Counted from the first letter of the stretch, positions 1 to 13,736 are shown. The stretch: DNA of 64,000 nt from Mytilus californianus (GCF_021869535.1 NW_026262593.1:61402318-61466317); one strand, 5' to 3'. Notes: generated by a model from the letters alone, not told the origin. Program-made: numbers and translations.

Positions 1-672
1 GACTCTCTGTTGAGCAAAAGTAAAAAGATGTTCAAGTATTATTGGAAAGTGGTCACTTCCACAAAGATCATCATGAACACGCCATAAATAACCAGAAGAA
101 GAGACGGATCGCAAATAGTGATGTCAATAGCAGAATAAGACCCGTTTCCAGGGTGGAGATAAGTATTAGATCCATCATTAAAAATGCATAATCCTTCTTG
201 AGAGACAAAATCTTCAATAATCTTACCTTTGGCATTATGATACTTGCTTCCCCTCAAGGGATTGTGGGCATTAAAGTCTCCTATAAGTATAAAAGGTGAA
301 GGTAATTGGTCAGTTAGGTTTTTGAGTTTAGCTTTATCTATATTTGAATTAGGTGGAATATATATAGAACATAATGTAATTGTTTTATCTAATGATAAAC
401 GAATTGCAACTGCCTGCAGATCTGTGGTGAGTTGGACTGTGCTATGAATGACGTTGTCCTTCACACAAATGGTTGATCCGCCTGCAGCACGTTCGTCTTC
501 CTTAGAAAAATGTGCTATAGATGTTGCATCCTTTTAAAGATACATTGTCACTTTCTTTTAGATGAGTTTCTAGAAGGCAAAATGCAATAGGTAAAAAAGA
601 CTGAACTAGAAGTGTTAACTCGAGAAGATTTATTTTAAGACCTCGGCAATTCCATTGAATGATACTTGTCAT
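1..672 (-). pseudogene. LINE ORF2 fragment, AP-endonuclease domain (copy A)
   Basis: This is the N-terminal part of the LINE polyprotein. Motifs typical of apurinic endonuclease-like domains are visible: GDFNAHNP near 280, SAIDITICDP near 120, and the last catalytic block (SDHF) at the very edge of the window. The endonuclease nicks target DNA to prime reverse transcription. The reading frame is broken near 520-560 by small indels relative to copy C, and again near 100, so the copy is dead. The start codon chosen (ATG ending at 672) overlaps the ORF1 stop as in copies B and C. Confidence 0.8.
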
Positions 673-2632
673 AATTTATGAATAGAAGGACGAATGCTAT
701 CGAGTTTGCCAGCGTTCTTATTTCGATCACACTGAGATTGTGATCTTTCGGGTGGCACAACACTTTCGCATTCCATTTCTGATTCATCAGTAAGTGTGGC
801 AAATCTATTTTGTGAGACCCAAGGGTGACTGGGGTATAGAAGTATGGTCACCATTGGTCTTCCTCCGACCGGCAGTAAAACCCGTGCTAAAGTGGGGCGT
901 CCGTTTGGCTGTGCGGGATGTACAAATTTGCAGCCACGTCCGGTCAGAATGGGGACGTTAAATCCGATGCCTCGTGTAAAGAGAGTGCCACGCTCTTTGC
1001 ACGTTAAGAACCCTTGCAACAACTCTTTGAGGGGTCCGTAGGTGACCTGTTACAAGGCTAAATTTCTGTCCCTATCCAATATACCCTCATTTCCCGTGGC
1101 AGTCTAAATTTCTCCGACCTTAATCCCTTAATCTATTACAGATCCTACCTATTGTATTTATTGTGAACTTGTTCTCGTCCTGAATATGCATGAAATATTT
1201 GCCACTGGACGTTAAGCAACCAACAATCAATCAATCAATCTATTTTGTGAGGAGATTCGTCGATCTCCTTGACTAGACGAAGTTGGTGTTACTCCGCCTC
1301 GACCCCTACCCCGTGACCTCCTATCAGAAGACTTCTGAGGAGAGGAATTTGCTGGCGTTTTGGGGACGATCTGCTGTTCTGGAGAACGGAGAGGAGACGG
1401 GGCTTTAGAAGAATGTTTACGAGATGTAAAAGATAAACTAGTTGACTTTGTATTAGAGGCCGATGTAGGAAGGCTATTTACGATAGATGAACTATCTATA
1501 TCGTCGGGAAGATCCCAGATAGATCCATTGCCCCAACTGTCTGATTTATTTGCATCTGTTTTACTTGATTTCTTACTTTCATTTTTTGTAGGTGATGACA
1601 TTGAGTTCTGTAAGGAAGATTGAGTGGACTGAGTACTGGTTTTGGTAGAATTTGGTTTTCTTGCTGTAATAATTCTGTCAAATGGTTCAGTTTGAACTGG
1701 CAACATCGTAAATGTTTCAGCATCAATGGGGCCAGTTCATTCGAGTCTGTGTCGACTCGTGGCTGAATGAACGGCCAGCTTTGCTGGCATACGAAGGCTT
1801 GTTCGTAGCTTTGAAATCATTCGAAACAGAAGCTATCTGTTTAGCTTCTGTGTAACTGATGTTTTTTTCTGTTTTATTTTAGTGATATTTTTTTCTTTTA
1901 TGTAAACTGGACAGTCCCAAGAAGATGACAAATGGGATCCGTCACAATTTGAGCATTTTAAAGAATCAGGTTGACAAGTTGTTCCCTCCTGTCCTTCTCC
2001 AGAACACTTGAAGCATTACCATGACAATGTTTGGTCCCATGACCAAACTTATTACATTTAAAACATCTTATTGGGTTAGGGATGTAAATGTCAACCTTGA
2101 TGCTAAAGCATCCCAATCTCAAAGACGAAGGAGGAGTTGGAGTTTTGAAAGTTAAAAGATAAGTATTTATTTTAATTACTTGGTCATTCTTTTTAATTTG
2201 AAATCTTACTACATCAGTTACACCTTGATTTGAAAGTTCTTCACAAATTTCTTCAGAAGTCAGATCAGACAGATATTGACTTCTGTCTCGAATGATTCCT
2301 TTGCTACTGTTTAAGCTAGCATGTGCTGAAGCCGAAACAGCAAAGCCATTTATTGTTTTCATTTTCCGCAAATTTGCCGATTGACTTTTGTTCTTACAGT
2401 CAACCAACAAATTTCCTGATCTCATTTTAGAAACATTTTTAACAGTTCCAGCAATGCCCTGGATACTTTTTTGAATCACAAAAGGAGAAATTTTAGCTAT
2501 AGGTTTGTCAGCAGTACCTGTTAAGACAATAAATCGAGGCCAACTGTCATCTTCCTGACAGGGCTCAGTGTCATCACATTTTCTTTTTTTATTTATTAAA
2601 GCTGATTTAAGGTTTTGGTTTTGTAGTGCCAT
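669..2632 (-). pseudogene. LINE ORF1 (nucleic-acid-binding), decayed, split by a SINE
   Basis: Compared with the intact ORF1 of copy C, the N-terminal half survives from the start codon at 2632 to about 1958. It retains the first CCHC knuckle (CFKCNKFGHGTKHC), after which the frame is lost and knuckles two and three are largely missing. The Ser/Lys/Pro-rich C-terminal part resumes around 1730-1252 in shifted frames, is interrupted by a SINE at 817-1240, and ends at 669. ORF1 proteins of this class bind the element's RNA in the retrotransposition particle. This copy cannot make a full product. Confidence 0.8.
817..1240 (+). mobile_element. 425-bp (AATC)n-tailed SINE, copy S1, nested in LINE copy A
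   Basis: Full-length copy, from the 5' CCCAAGGGTGAC block to the (AATC)n tail. It is flanked by an 11-bp direct repeat, TATTTTGTGAG, at 806-816 and 1241-1251, and removing it rejoins the LINE ORF1 sequence. This dates the SINE insertion after LINE copy A. Confidence 0.9.
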
Positions 2633-3335
2633 AATAAGAGGAGGAAAAGTTCACCATTCTTGTCATCAACCCACCTCGGAGTGCCTACAAGGGCGATGCT
2701 GTATTTCCGCGGCTATCCGGGGTCAAGAGCTGCTAATGTAAAATTAGCACCCAAGATCCACTGCGAAAGCACCAAATGCTCCAAGAATGCTATACTCAAG
2801 CAGAGCATATCCATAAAGCAAATAGAAAGCGTACTATTTGATTGACCCATGAGCCACCGCCTTCTTCAGTTATCCTCGTTTAAAAAAGTTAATATTTAAT
2901 ATTGAATACAACATGGTTATTAGGAAAGCTAAATTTAAGGAGAGACTAAAGTGCTCGACATGACCAGCCGATTGATCAGACCGGGCCAATCTGACCTCCC
3001 GTTTAGATGATATTGGAGCCAAAGCAGAGTATTGAGTCTGAAGCTTCTCCCATCCACAAGGAGGCTGGCAACAGTCTCTCATCCACCAGGATCTCGTCAA
3101 CCACCGACACGGGTAGCAAACCCACGGCCAACAGGTTGGAATGCCTATTTTTATTTTAAACATCGGGCAACTCGTACGATGTTCGGATCACTTTAGTCTG
3201 GCCTCTACCCTTCGAACTGTCCAGCATGGGTGACCCTACCAGGAGACGAAGCTCCAGCTGGCATAGCTCTCAGGGTCACTGAGGCTCGCAAGCCCCCCGA
3301 TCACGGCAAGGATAGCGATCCACGGGATGGGGGAG

Positions 3336-3913
3336 TCAGGAAGCAGTGGCCATGGGCCAAGAGGTATGTAAGAAGGATAGTGCAAAACCAGAGGGCCTGC
3401 AACAGTAGAGGAACCTGGATATTATGATTATGAGTGCCACAGGAGTGGCCGGAAGGAACGGACTTATATCTTAAGTCAGAGGGATCAACATTGCCCGGTT
3501 CGTGAGTGTCCGGTAGTGCCAAGGAGTGTTAAGAGACATGTGGTAGGGGAACACATTGAATGTTTGACTTTTAAATTTTAGATCATCGACTTGAAGTTGT
3601 ACGAGGTACAGTATGGCTCAAAGAAGCAAGTTGCAACGGCAGTTGTTTTGGCCAGTGGGACCGAGGTGGACATCCCTTATACCTAATACAGTAACTTATC
3701 ATCACTACCACCACTATCTGAAGAATCACTTAGAGATGGTTCATTTGTTGGATCTTCAGGATCATCAGGTGTTTTCAATGTCATTTACATATTGTTGGTC
3801 TCTTTCTGTGTCTGCAGGCTGTGGCTGATATGATGTTGGTATGAGATCACATTGAATACCAAACTACACTTTCTTGGTTAAAAAATATTTAAAACCTAAA
3901 TAGATTAAAATGA
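3336..3913 (+). pseudogene. Possible exon with zinc-finger-like Cys/His motif; otherwise unassigned
   Basis: This stretch lies between LINE copies A and B. An open frame without a start codon (3381-3581) ends with Cys and His spaced as HCPVRECP followed by KRHVVGEH, which resembles a C-x4-C ... H-x4-H zinc-binding unit. I do not recognise the protein. A second short frame (3613-3828) has no domain I can name. The stretch may be an exon of a multiplied, transposon-linked mollusc gene, but no clear splice sites frame it. Confidence 0.3.
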
Positions 3914-3926
3914 AATAACTTTTTTG
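3914..3926. repeat. Target-site duplication of LINE copy B, left
   Basis: AATAACTTTTTTG here is repeated exactly at 14550-14562. The pair brackets the tandem 3'-end array and the main element together, so all of 3927-14549 behaves as one insertion locus. Confidence 0.85.
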
Positions 3927-6900
3927 ATTGATTGATTGTTGTTTGCTTTACGCCGCATTAGCACAGAAAGGCTATATCGCGGCGATAGCTAATTCGAATA
4001 TTGTAACAATTTAAGGTATATTTTTAAAATCAGACAAAAGGTCTTTCAATAAACTAAAATTCTAGACTAAAGCAAATTGATTATTTACAAATAAAAATCA
4101 ACACTAAGATAACGTGATAAAAATTAAAATCGTTTTAAATATAACAACATTTTTATATTTTATAATATATTCCAATTTCTATTAAGAATGAAACAATATT
4201 TGTAAATGGAATATTATTAAATAAATCATACATATTATTGACATTGAAATGCTTCTTCCGAATATCAGCAAAGTCAATACAATTGATTAAAACATGTTTA
4301 ATAGTATACTTGCAGTTACAAGGTATACATTGTGGTTCTACTTCATTTTTTAAAAGATATTCGTGTGTTATTCTAGTATGACCAATACGACATCTAGAAA
4401 TAACACACTGATCTTTTCTGCACATAAAATTATTGAAAGGTTTACATAAATTAGGTTTAATTTCATGTAATTTATTACCATCTTTTTTACTCCATTCATT
4501 TTTCAATATATTAAAAACATATTCTCTAATATTAGATTTAAAATCGGTATATGGTATATCACAGTTAGATAAAGGGTCACCCAGGGCATTCTTTGCCTCA
4601 AGGTCTACAGCTGTGTTTCCAAGGATTCCAACATGACTCGGCACCCATAGAAATAATATTTCATTAAGATTGATTGATTGTTGTTTGCTTTACGCCGCAT
4701 TAGCACAGAAAGGCTATATCGCGGCGAGAGCTAATTCGAATATTATAACAATTTAAGGTATATTTTTAAAATCAGACAAAAGGTCTTTCAATAAACTAAA
4801 ATTCTAGACTAAAGCAAATTGATTATTTACAAATAAAAATCAACACTAAGATAACGTGATAAAAATTAAAATCGTTTTAAATATAATAACATTTTTATAT
4901 TTTATAATATATTCCAATTTCTTTTAAGAATGAAACAATATTTGTAAATGGAATATTATTAAATAAATCATACATATTATTGACATTGAAATGCTTCTTC
5001 CGAATATCAGCAAAGTCAATACAATTGATTAAAACATGTTTAATAGTATACTTGCAGTTACAAGGTATACATTGTGGTTCTACTTCATTTTTTAAAAGAT
5101 ATTCGTGTGTTATTCTAGTATGACCAATACGACATCTAGAAATAACACACTGATCTTTTCTGCACATAAAATTATTGAAAGGTTTACATAAATTAGGTTT
5201 AATTTCATGTAATTTATTACCATCTTTTTTACTCCATTCATTTTTCAATATATTAAAAACATATTCTCTAATATTAGATTTAAAATCGGTATATGGTATA
5301 TCACAGTTAGATAAAGGGTCACCCAGGGCATTCTTTGCCTCAAGGTCTACAGCTGTGTTTCCAAGGATTCCAACATGACTCGGCACCCATAGAAATAATA
5401 TTTCTTTAAGATTGATTGATTGTTGTTTGCTTTACGCCGCATTAGCACAGAAAGGCTATATCGCGGCGAGAGCTAATTCGAATATTATAACAATTTAAGG
5501 TATATTTTTAAAATCAGACAAAAGGTCTTTCAATAAACTAAAATTCTAGACTAAAGCAAATTGATTATTTACAAATAAAAATCAACACTAAGATAACGTG
5601 ATAAAAATTAAAATCGTTTTAAATATAACAACATTTTTATATTTTATAATATATTCCAATTTCTTTTAAGAATGAAACAATATTTGTAAATGGAATATTA
5701 TTAAATAAATCATACATATTATTGACATTGAAATGCTTCTTCCGAATATCAGCAAAGTCAATACAATTGATTAAAACATGTTTAATAGTATACTTGCAGT
5801 TACAAGGTATACATTGTGGTTCTACTTCATTTTTTAAAAGATATTCGTGTGTTATTCTAGTATGACCAATACGACATCTAGAAATAACACACTGATCTTT
5901 TCTGCACATAAAATTATTGAAAGGTTTACATAAATTAGGTTTAATTTCATGTAATTTATTACCATCTTTTTTACTCCATTCATTTTTCAATATATTAAAA
6001 ACATATTCTCTAATATTAGATTTAAAATCGGTATATGGTATATCACAGTTAGATAAAGGGTCACCCAGGGCATTCTTTGCCTCAAGGTCTACAGCTGTGT
6101 TTCCAAGGATTCCAACATGACTCGGCACCCATAGAAATAATATTTCTTTAAGATTGATTGATTGTTGTTTGCTTTACGCCGCATTAGCACAGAAAGGCTA
6201 TATCGCGGCGAGAGCTAATTCGAATATTATAACAATTTAAGGTATATTTTTAAAATCAGACAAAAGGTCTTTCAATAAACTAAAATTCTAGACTAAAGCA
6301 AATTGATTATTTACAAATAAAAATCAACACTAAGATAACGTGATAAAAATTAAAATCGTTTTAAATATAATAACATTTTTATATTTTATAATATATTCCA
6401 ATTTCTTTTAAGAATGAAACAATATTTGTAAATGGAATATTATTAAATAAATCATACATATTATTGACATTGAAATGCTTCTTCCGAATATCAGCAAAGT
6501 CAATACAATTGATTAAAACATGTTTAATAGTATACTTGCAGTTACAAGGTATACATTGTGGTTCTACTTCATTTTTTAAAAGATATTCGTGTGTTATTCT
6601 AGTATGACCAATACGACATCTAGAAATAACACACTGATCTTTTCTGCACATAAAATTATTGAAAGGTTTACATAAATTAGGTTTAATTTCATGTAATTTA
6701 TTACCATCTTTTTTACTCCATTCATTTTTCAATATATTAAAAACATATTCTCTAATATTAGATTTAAAATCGGTATATGGTATATCACAGTTAGATAAAG
6801 GGTCACCCAGGGCATTCTTTGCCTCAAGGTCTACAGCTGTGTTTCCAAGGATTCCAACATGACTCGGCACCCATAGAAATAATATTTCTTTAAGATTGAT

Positions 6901-9861
6901 TGATTGTTGTTTGCTTTACGCCGCATTAGCACAGAAAGGCTATATCGCGGCGAGAGCTAATTCGAATATTATAACAATTTAAGGTATATTTTTAAAATCA
7001 GACAAAAGGTCTTTCAATAAACTAAAATTCTAGACTAAAGCAAATTGATTATTTACAAATAAAAATCAACACTAAGATAACGTGATAAAAATTAAAATCG
7101 TTTTAAATATAACAACATTTTTATATTTTATAATATATTCCAATTTCTTTTAAGAATGAAACAATATTTGTAAATGGAATATTATTAAATAAATCATACA
7201 TATTATTGACATTGAAATGCTTCTTCCGAATATCAGCAAAGTCAATACAATTGATTAAAACATGTTTAATAGTATACTTGCAGTTACAAGGTATACATTG
7301 TGGTTCTACTTCATTTTTTAAAAGATATTCGTGTGTTATTCTAGTATGACCAATACGACATCTAGAAATAACACACTGATCTTTTCTGCACATAAAATTA
7401 TTGAAAGGTTTACATAAATTAGGTTTAATTTCATGTAATTTATTACCATCTTTTTTACTCCATTCATTTTTCAATATATTAAAAACATATTCTCTAATAT
7501 TAGATTTAAAATCGGTATATGGTATATCACAGTTAGATAAAGGGTCACCCAGGGCATTCTTTGCCTCAAGGTCTACAGCTGTGTTTCCAAGGATTCCAAC
7601 ATGACTCGGCACCCATAGAAATAATATTTCTTTAAAATTGATTGATTGTTGTTTGCTTTACGCCGCATTAGCACAGAAAGGCTATATCGCGGCGAGAGCT
7701 AATTCGAATATTATAACAATTTAAGGTATATTTTTAAAATCAGACAAAAGGTCTTTCAATAAACTAAAATTCTAGACTAAAGCAAATTGATTATTTACAA
7801 ATAAAAATCAACACTAAGATAACGTGATAAAAATTAAAATCGTTTTAAATATAACAAAACTTTATATTTTATAATATATTCCAATTTCTATTAAGAATGA
7901 AACAATATTTGTAAATGGAATATTATTAAATAAATCATACATATTATTGACATTGAAATGCTTCTTCCGAATATCAGCAAAGTCAATACAATTGATTAAA
8001 ACATGTTTAATAGTATACTTGCAGTTACAAGGTATACATTGTGGTTCTACTTCATTTTTTAAAAGATATTCGTGTGTTATTCTAGTATGACCAATACGAC
8101 ATCTAGAAATAACACACTGATCTTTTCTGCACATAAAATTATTGAAAGGTTTACATAAATTAGGTTTAATTTCATGTAATTTATTACCATCTTTTTTACT
8201 CCATTCATTTTTCAATATATTAAAAACATATTCTCTAATATTAGATTTAAAATCGGTATATGGTATATCACAGTTAGATAAAGGGTCACCCAGGGCATTC
8301 TTTGCCTCAAGGTCTACAGCTGTGTTTCCAAGGATTCCAACATGACTCGGCACCCATAGAAATAATATTTCTTTAAGATTGATTGATTGTTGTTTGCTTT
8401 ACGCCGCATTAGCACAGAAAGGCTATATCGCGGCGAGAGCTAATTCGAATATTATAACAATTTAAGGTATATTTTTAAAATCAGACAAAAGGTCTTTCAA
8501 TAAACTAAAATTCTAGACTAAAGCAAATTGATTATTTACAAATAAAAATCAACACTAAGATAACGTGATAAAAATTAAAATCGTTTTAAATATAATAACA
8601 TTTTTATATTTTATAATATATTCCAATTTCTTTTAAGAATGAAACAATATTTGTAAATGGAATATTATTAAATAAATCATACATATTATTGACATTGAAA
8701 TGCTTCTTCCGAATATCAGCAAAGTCAATACAATTGATTAAAACATGTTTAATAGTATACTTGCAGTTACAAGGTATACATTGTGGTTCTACTTCATTTT
8801 TTAAAAGATATTCGTGTGTTATTCTAGTATGACCAATACGACATCTAGAAATAACACACTGATCTTTTCTGCACATAAAATTATTGAAAGGTTTACATAA
8901 ATTAGGTTTAATTTCATGTAATTTATTACCATCTTTTTTACTCCATTCATTTTTCAATATATTAAAAACATATTCTCTAATATTAGATTTAAAATCGGTA
9001 TATGGTATATCACAGTTAGATAAAGGGTCACCCAGGGCATTCTTTGCCTCAAGGTCTACAGCTGTGTTTCCAAGGATTCCAACATGACTCGGCACCCATA
9101 GAAATAATATTTCTTTAAGATTGATTGATTGTTGTTTGCTTTACGCCGCATTAGCACAGAAAGGCTATATCGCGGCGAGAGCTAATTCGAATATTATAAC
9201 AATTTAAGGTATATTTTTAAAATCAGACAAAAGGTCTTTCAATAAACTAAAATTCTAGACTAAAGCAAATTGATTATTTACAAATAAAAATCAACACTAA
9301 GATAACGTGATAAAAATTAAAATCGTTTTAAATATAACAACATTTTTATATTTTATAATATATTCCAATTTCTTTTAAGAATGAAACAATATTTGTAAAT
9401 GGAATATTATTAAATAAATCATACATATTATTGACATTGAAATGCTTCTTCCGAATATCAGCAAAGTCAATACAATTGATTAAAACATGTTTAATAGTAT
9501 ACTTGCAGTTACAAGGTATACATTGTGGTTCTACTTCATTTTTTAAAAGATATTCGTGTGTTATTCTAGTATGACCAATACGACATCTAGAAATAACACA
9601 CTGATCTTTTCTGCACATAAAATTATTGAAAGGTTTACATAAATTAGGTTTAATTTCATGTAATTTATTACCATCTTTTTTACTCCATTCATTTTTCAAT
9701 ATATTAAAAACATATTCTCTAATATTAGATTTAAAATCGGTATATGGTATATCACAGTTAGATAAAGGGTCACCCAGGGCAGTCTTTGCCTCAAGGTCTA
9801 CAGCTGTGTTTCCAAGGATTCCAACATGACTCGGCACCCATAGAAATAATATTTCTTTAAA
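3927..9861 (-). repeat. Eight tandem 742-bp units of the LINE 3' end
   Basis: Units begin (plus-strand coordinate of the tail) at 3927, 4669, 5411, 6153, 6895, 7637, 8378 and 9120. All are 742 bp except the sixth (741). Each holds the C-terminal ~163 codons of ORF2 (end of RNase H plus a Cys/His motif) and the 3' UTR, and all eight frames are open. The units are nearly identical. Diagnostic variants (ATAATAAC versus ATAACAAC near the end of the ORF; the LIEIG versus LKEIG ending; a TTTAAAATTG junction after units 5 and 8) show a three-unit higher-order period: units 4-6 match units 7, 8 and the main 3' end. Unit 1 is the most diverged. Confidence 0.95.
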
Positions 9862-10086
9862 ATTGATTGATTGTTGTTTGCTTTACGCCGCATTAGCACA
9901 GAAAGGCTATATCGCGGCGAGAGCTAATTCGAATATTATAACAATTTAAGGTATATTTTTAAAATCAGACAAAAGGTCTTTCAATAAACTAAAATTCTAG
10001 ACTAAAGCAAATTGATTATTTACAAATAAAAATCAACACTAAGATAACGTGATAAAAATTAAAATCGTTTTAAATATAACAAAATT

Positions 10087-13000
10087 TTATATTTTATAAT
10101 ATATTCCAATTTCTATTAAGAATGAAACAATATTTGTAAATGGAATATTATTAAATAAATCATACATATTATTGACATTGAAATGCTTCTTCCGAATATC
10201 AGCAAAGTCAATACAATTGATTAAAACATGTTTAATAGTATACTTGCAGTTACAAGGTATACATTGTGGTTCTACTTCATTTTTTAAAAGATATTCGTGT
10301 GTTATTCTAGTATGACCAATACGACATCTAGAAATAACACACTGATCTTTTCTGCACATAAAATTATTGAAAGGTTTACATAAATTAGGTTTAATTTCAT
10401 GTAATTTATTACCATCTTTTTTACTCCATTCATTTTTCAATATATTAAAAACATATTCTCTAATATTAGATTTAAAATCGGTATATGGTATATCACAGTT
10501 AGATAAAGGGTCTACAGCTGTGTTTCCAAGGATTCCAACATGACTCGGCACCCATAGAAATAATATTTCTTTAAGAAGAATTTTTAAATTCCTCATTACA
10601 TATAAAATTTTGAGAATTGTTGTGTTTTTAATTTTAGTATTTTGTATAGCTTGTAAGCATGAAAGTGATTCAGAACATATAATAAATTTGGATTTATCTG
10701 AAGAAGCAATAAATTTCAAAGCCAAAATTATTGCTTCTGCTTCAGCAGTAAAGATCGATGCATCAGATGGCAAACGGAGAGTTGCAGCTCTGTCCCTGAA
10801 GACAGCAGCAGATGCAACTCTGTCACCATCTTTTGATCCATCAGTATAGACAGTTGAAAAATCTGAATAATTGGCTTTGATTTCAGCATAGTGTTGCTGA
10901 ATTAAAAGAGGATTTGTTTTATTTTTATTTTGTTCACGGAGATCAAATATCATTTTTGGTTTGGGAAGTTCCCATGGAGGACATTTGCAAGTTTCAACTT
11001 GAGCAACAGATTTTAAATCAAAAGAAGCTAAATGTGATTTTAAACGTAAACCTAACGGAGGAATTTTATTTTCATGTTTTGCAAAAATATCTTCATAAAT
11101 TGGATTAAAAACACAGCTATAGGCAGGATTATCTGAGTAGGCTTTTAGTTTGACAGCATATTGAAGTCCAAGCTTCAAACGTCTGTTAGAGAGTGAGTGC
11201 TCATCAGCCTCTACATACAGACTCTCAACTGGTGAGGTTTTAAATGCGCCAAGACAGAGACGCAAACCCTGATGATGCACAGCATCGAGAATCTGTATGT
11301 AGGACTTCCTTGCAGAGCCATACACTATAGAGCCATAATCTAGTTTAGATCTAACTAGAGATCTATATAAATTAAGTAAAATGTTGCGATCAGCACCCCA
11401 GTCGGTGCTGCCGACAACTTTTAAAATATCTAATGCTTTTAAACATTTCGATTTTAACATTTTGATATGGGGTAGAAAGGTTAACTTTTTATCGAAAATT
11501 AACCCAAGAAATTTGGTTTCATCAACCATTTTAATTGGGTTGCCGTACAAAGTGAGTTCTGGATCAAGATGCAATTTCCTTTTGTTACAAAAATGCATCC
11601 CGACCGTTTTCGAAGTGGAAAATTTAAACCCATTTTCCGAGGCCCATTGTTCAATTCGTCCAAGACATAACTGTAATTGTCTTTCTACGTTATTCATATT
11701 TTTGCCTCTATAACATATCAAAAAGTCATCAACATACAATGAACCTTCAATATTACTTTTTAAAACTTCAACAAGGCTGTTGATTTTAAGACTAAATATT
11801 GTAACAGATAAAATACTGCCCTGAGGGACACCCATCTCTTGATCATACAGATCAGACATGGTTGAATTTACTCTAACATTAAATTGTCTGTTAGACAGAA
11901 AATTCGAAATAAAATTTGGCATATTGCCTTTCAACCCCATATCAAAGAGATCTTTTAAAATACCATACTTCCATGCAGTATCATAGGCTTTTTCTAGATC
12001 GAAAAAGACCGACACTACATGTTCATTTTTCGCAAAACCATTACGGACAAATGATTCGAATCGAACAAGATGGTCAAGAGTACTGCGACCTTGGCGGAAT
12101 CCACACTGGATATTGGCTAAAAGCCCATTGGATTCCAGGAACCAAACAAGGCGATCATTGACCATCCGTTCTAGTGTTTTACAGACACAACTGGTAAGAG
12201 CAATTGGCCGATAATTAATAGGATCCGTGTGATCTTTACTTTGTTTTGGAATAGGCACGACGGTTGCAAGCTTCCAGATTGATGGTAAATCACCAGATTC
12301 CCAGATGTTATTCATAAGCTGCAAAAGAGCTTCCAGCGAGGAATCTGGCAAGTGTTTTAACAGTTGGTAGTGAATATTATCAGGCCCACAAGGTGTATCA
12401 TGGGCTTTTGACAGAGATGTTTTAAGTTCTTCAAGAGAAAAGAGTTTATTATAATTTTCACCATTTTTTGATTTAAAGTTTAATTTAATTTTTTCTTTTT
12501 GTTTTTTAACTTTTTTAAAATCTCCCCTGTAGTTGTTAGAAGAAGAAGATTTCGCAAAAGTTTCACCAAGCTTGTTGGCAATATCCTTTTCAGATGTTAA
12601 TAAATCATTGCCATTTTTTAAATGTTTAACTGTGGCTTTAGAATTTTTACCTTTTATCTTTTGTATCATGTTCCATACTTTTGTCATCGGAGTGCGAGAT
12701 GTTATCTCCGAGACAAATTTCTTCCAAGACGTTCGTCGTGCTTGCCTGCAAGTCCGCCGTGCCTTAGCGCGAAAAACACGGAAATTACTCAAGTTTTCCG
12801 TCGTTGGTTGTTGATTGAACCGTCTTTCAGATTTTTTACGGTCACCTATTGCTTGATCACAAGCATCATCAAACCATGGTTTGCTGGGATGTTTCGGATT
12901 TGCCGAGGTCTTAGGAATAGTTCTGTCAGCAATTGACGTTAAAGCTGTATTAAAAGTTAAAATTGGATCTTGTACAGTCTCAAACATCTTTGACTGAAGT

Positions 13001-13736
13001 TCCGCTTGACAGAGATTCTCAAACAAGGACCAGTCCGCCTTGTCAAGTTTCCAACGTGGTACTCTCTGTTGGGCAGAAGTAAAAAGATGTTCAAGTACTA
13101 TTGGAAAGTGATCACTTCCACATAGATCATCATGAACACGCCATGAATAATCCAGAAGAGAGGGATCGCAAATAGTGATATCAATAGCAGAATAAGACCC
13201 GTTTCCAGGATGAAGATAAGTATTAGATCCATCATTAAAAATGCATAATCCTTCTTGAGAGACAAAGTCCTCAATGATCTTACCTTTGATATTATGAGAC
13301 TTGCTTCCCCACAAGGGGTTGTGTGCATTGAAGTCGCCCATAAGTATAAATGGTGAGGGTAATTGATCAGTGAGGTTTTTGAGTTTAGCTTTATCGATAA
13401 TTGAATTGGGTGGAATATATATAGAACATAATGTAATTGTTTTATCTAATGATAAACGAATTGCAACTGCCTGCAGATCCGTGGTGAGTTGGACTGTGCT
13501 ATGAATGACGTTGTCCTTCACAAAAATGGATGATCCGCCTGCAGCACGTTCATCTACCTTAGAAAATGTGCTATACATGTTGTATCCTTTTAAAGATACA
13601 TTGTCACTTTCTTTCTTTCTTTTAAATGAGTTTCTTGAAGACAAAATGCAGTAGGAATAAAAGACTGAACTAGAAGCGTTAACTCGAGAAGATTTATTTT
13701 AAGACCTCGGCAATTCCATTGGATGATATTAGTCAT
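10087..13736 (-). pseudogene. LINE ORF2: endonuclease, reverse transcriptase, RNase H (near-complete, frameshifted)
   Basis: A long open frame (10087-13644, 1185 codons) holds, in order, AP-endonuclease motifs (GDFNAHNP about residue 103, GSDHFPI about 176), reverse transcriptase (GPDNIHYQLLK about 420, NYRPIALTS about 478, catalytic YVDD at 637-640), RNase H (YTDGS about 933, TAEAEA about 966) and a C-terminal Cys/His motif. The polyprotein carries out target-primed reverse transcription in the nucleus. The true start should be the ATG ending at 13736, overlapping the ORF1 stop, but an expansion of TTTC units near 13610-13620 shifts the frame. The RNase H third acidic residue reads CSES here, while copy C reads CSDS. 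A 27-bp deletion near 10511 removes nine residues after GNTAVD. RNase H plus three-knuckle ORF1 fits the I/Nimb group; the exact clade needs a tree. Confidence 0.88.

Larger units (their letters stand above)
1..3335 (-). mobile_element. I/Nimb-like LINE, copy A (3' part outside window)
   Basis: This minus-strand non-LTR retrotransposon copy enters the window inside the endonuclease domain of ORF2 and runs back through ORF1 to its 5' end near 3335. The 5' leader (2633-3335) matches the leader of copy C (24186-24934) closely, including a shared block that ends near GATAGCGATCC. The start of ORF2 overlaps the stop of ORF1 at 669-672. ORF1 is frameshifted and carries a SINE insertion. Shared differences (for example near 700-760 and 60740-60800) show that copy A belongs to the same subfamily as copy D, while copies B and C form another. 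The 3' half lies left of position 1, so no target duplication can be read. Confidence 0.85.

Noticed and set aside
4433-4636. Repeated 67-codon plus-strand frame in each 742-bp unit
   Set aside because: It is the antisense shadow of the RNase H C-terminal coding sequence, and its conservation follows from array identity.
3927-9861. CRISPR-like or classical centromeric satellite reading of the array
   Set aside because: Units are 742 bp with coding content from a LINE and no spacers. The outer target duplications tie the array to one insertion.
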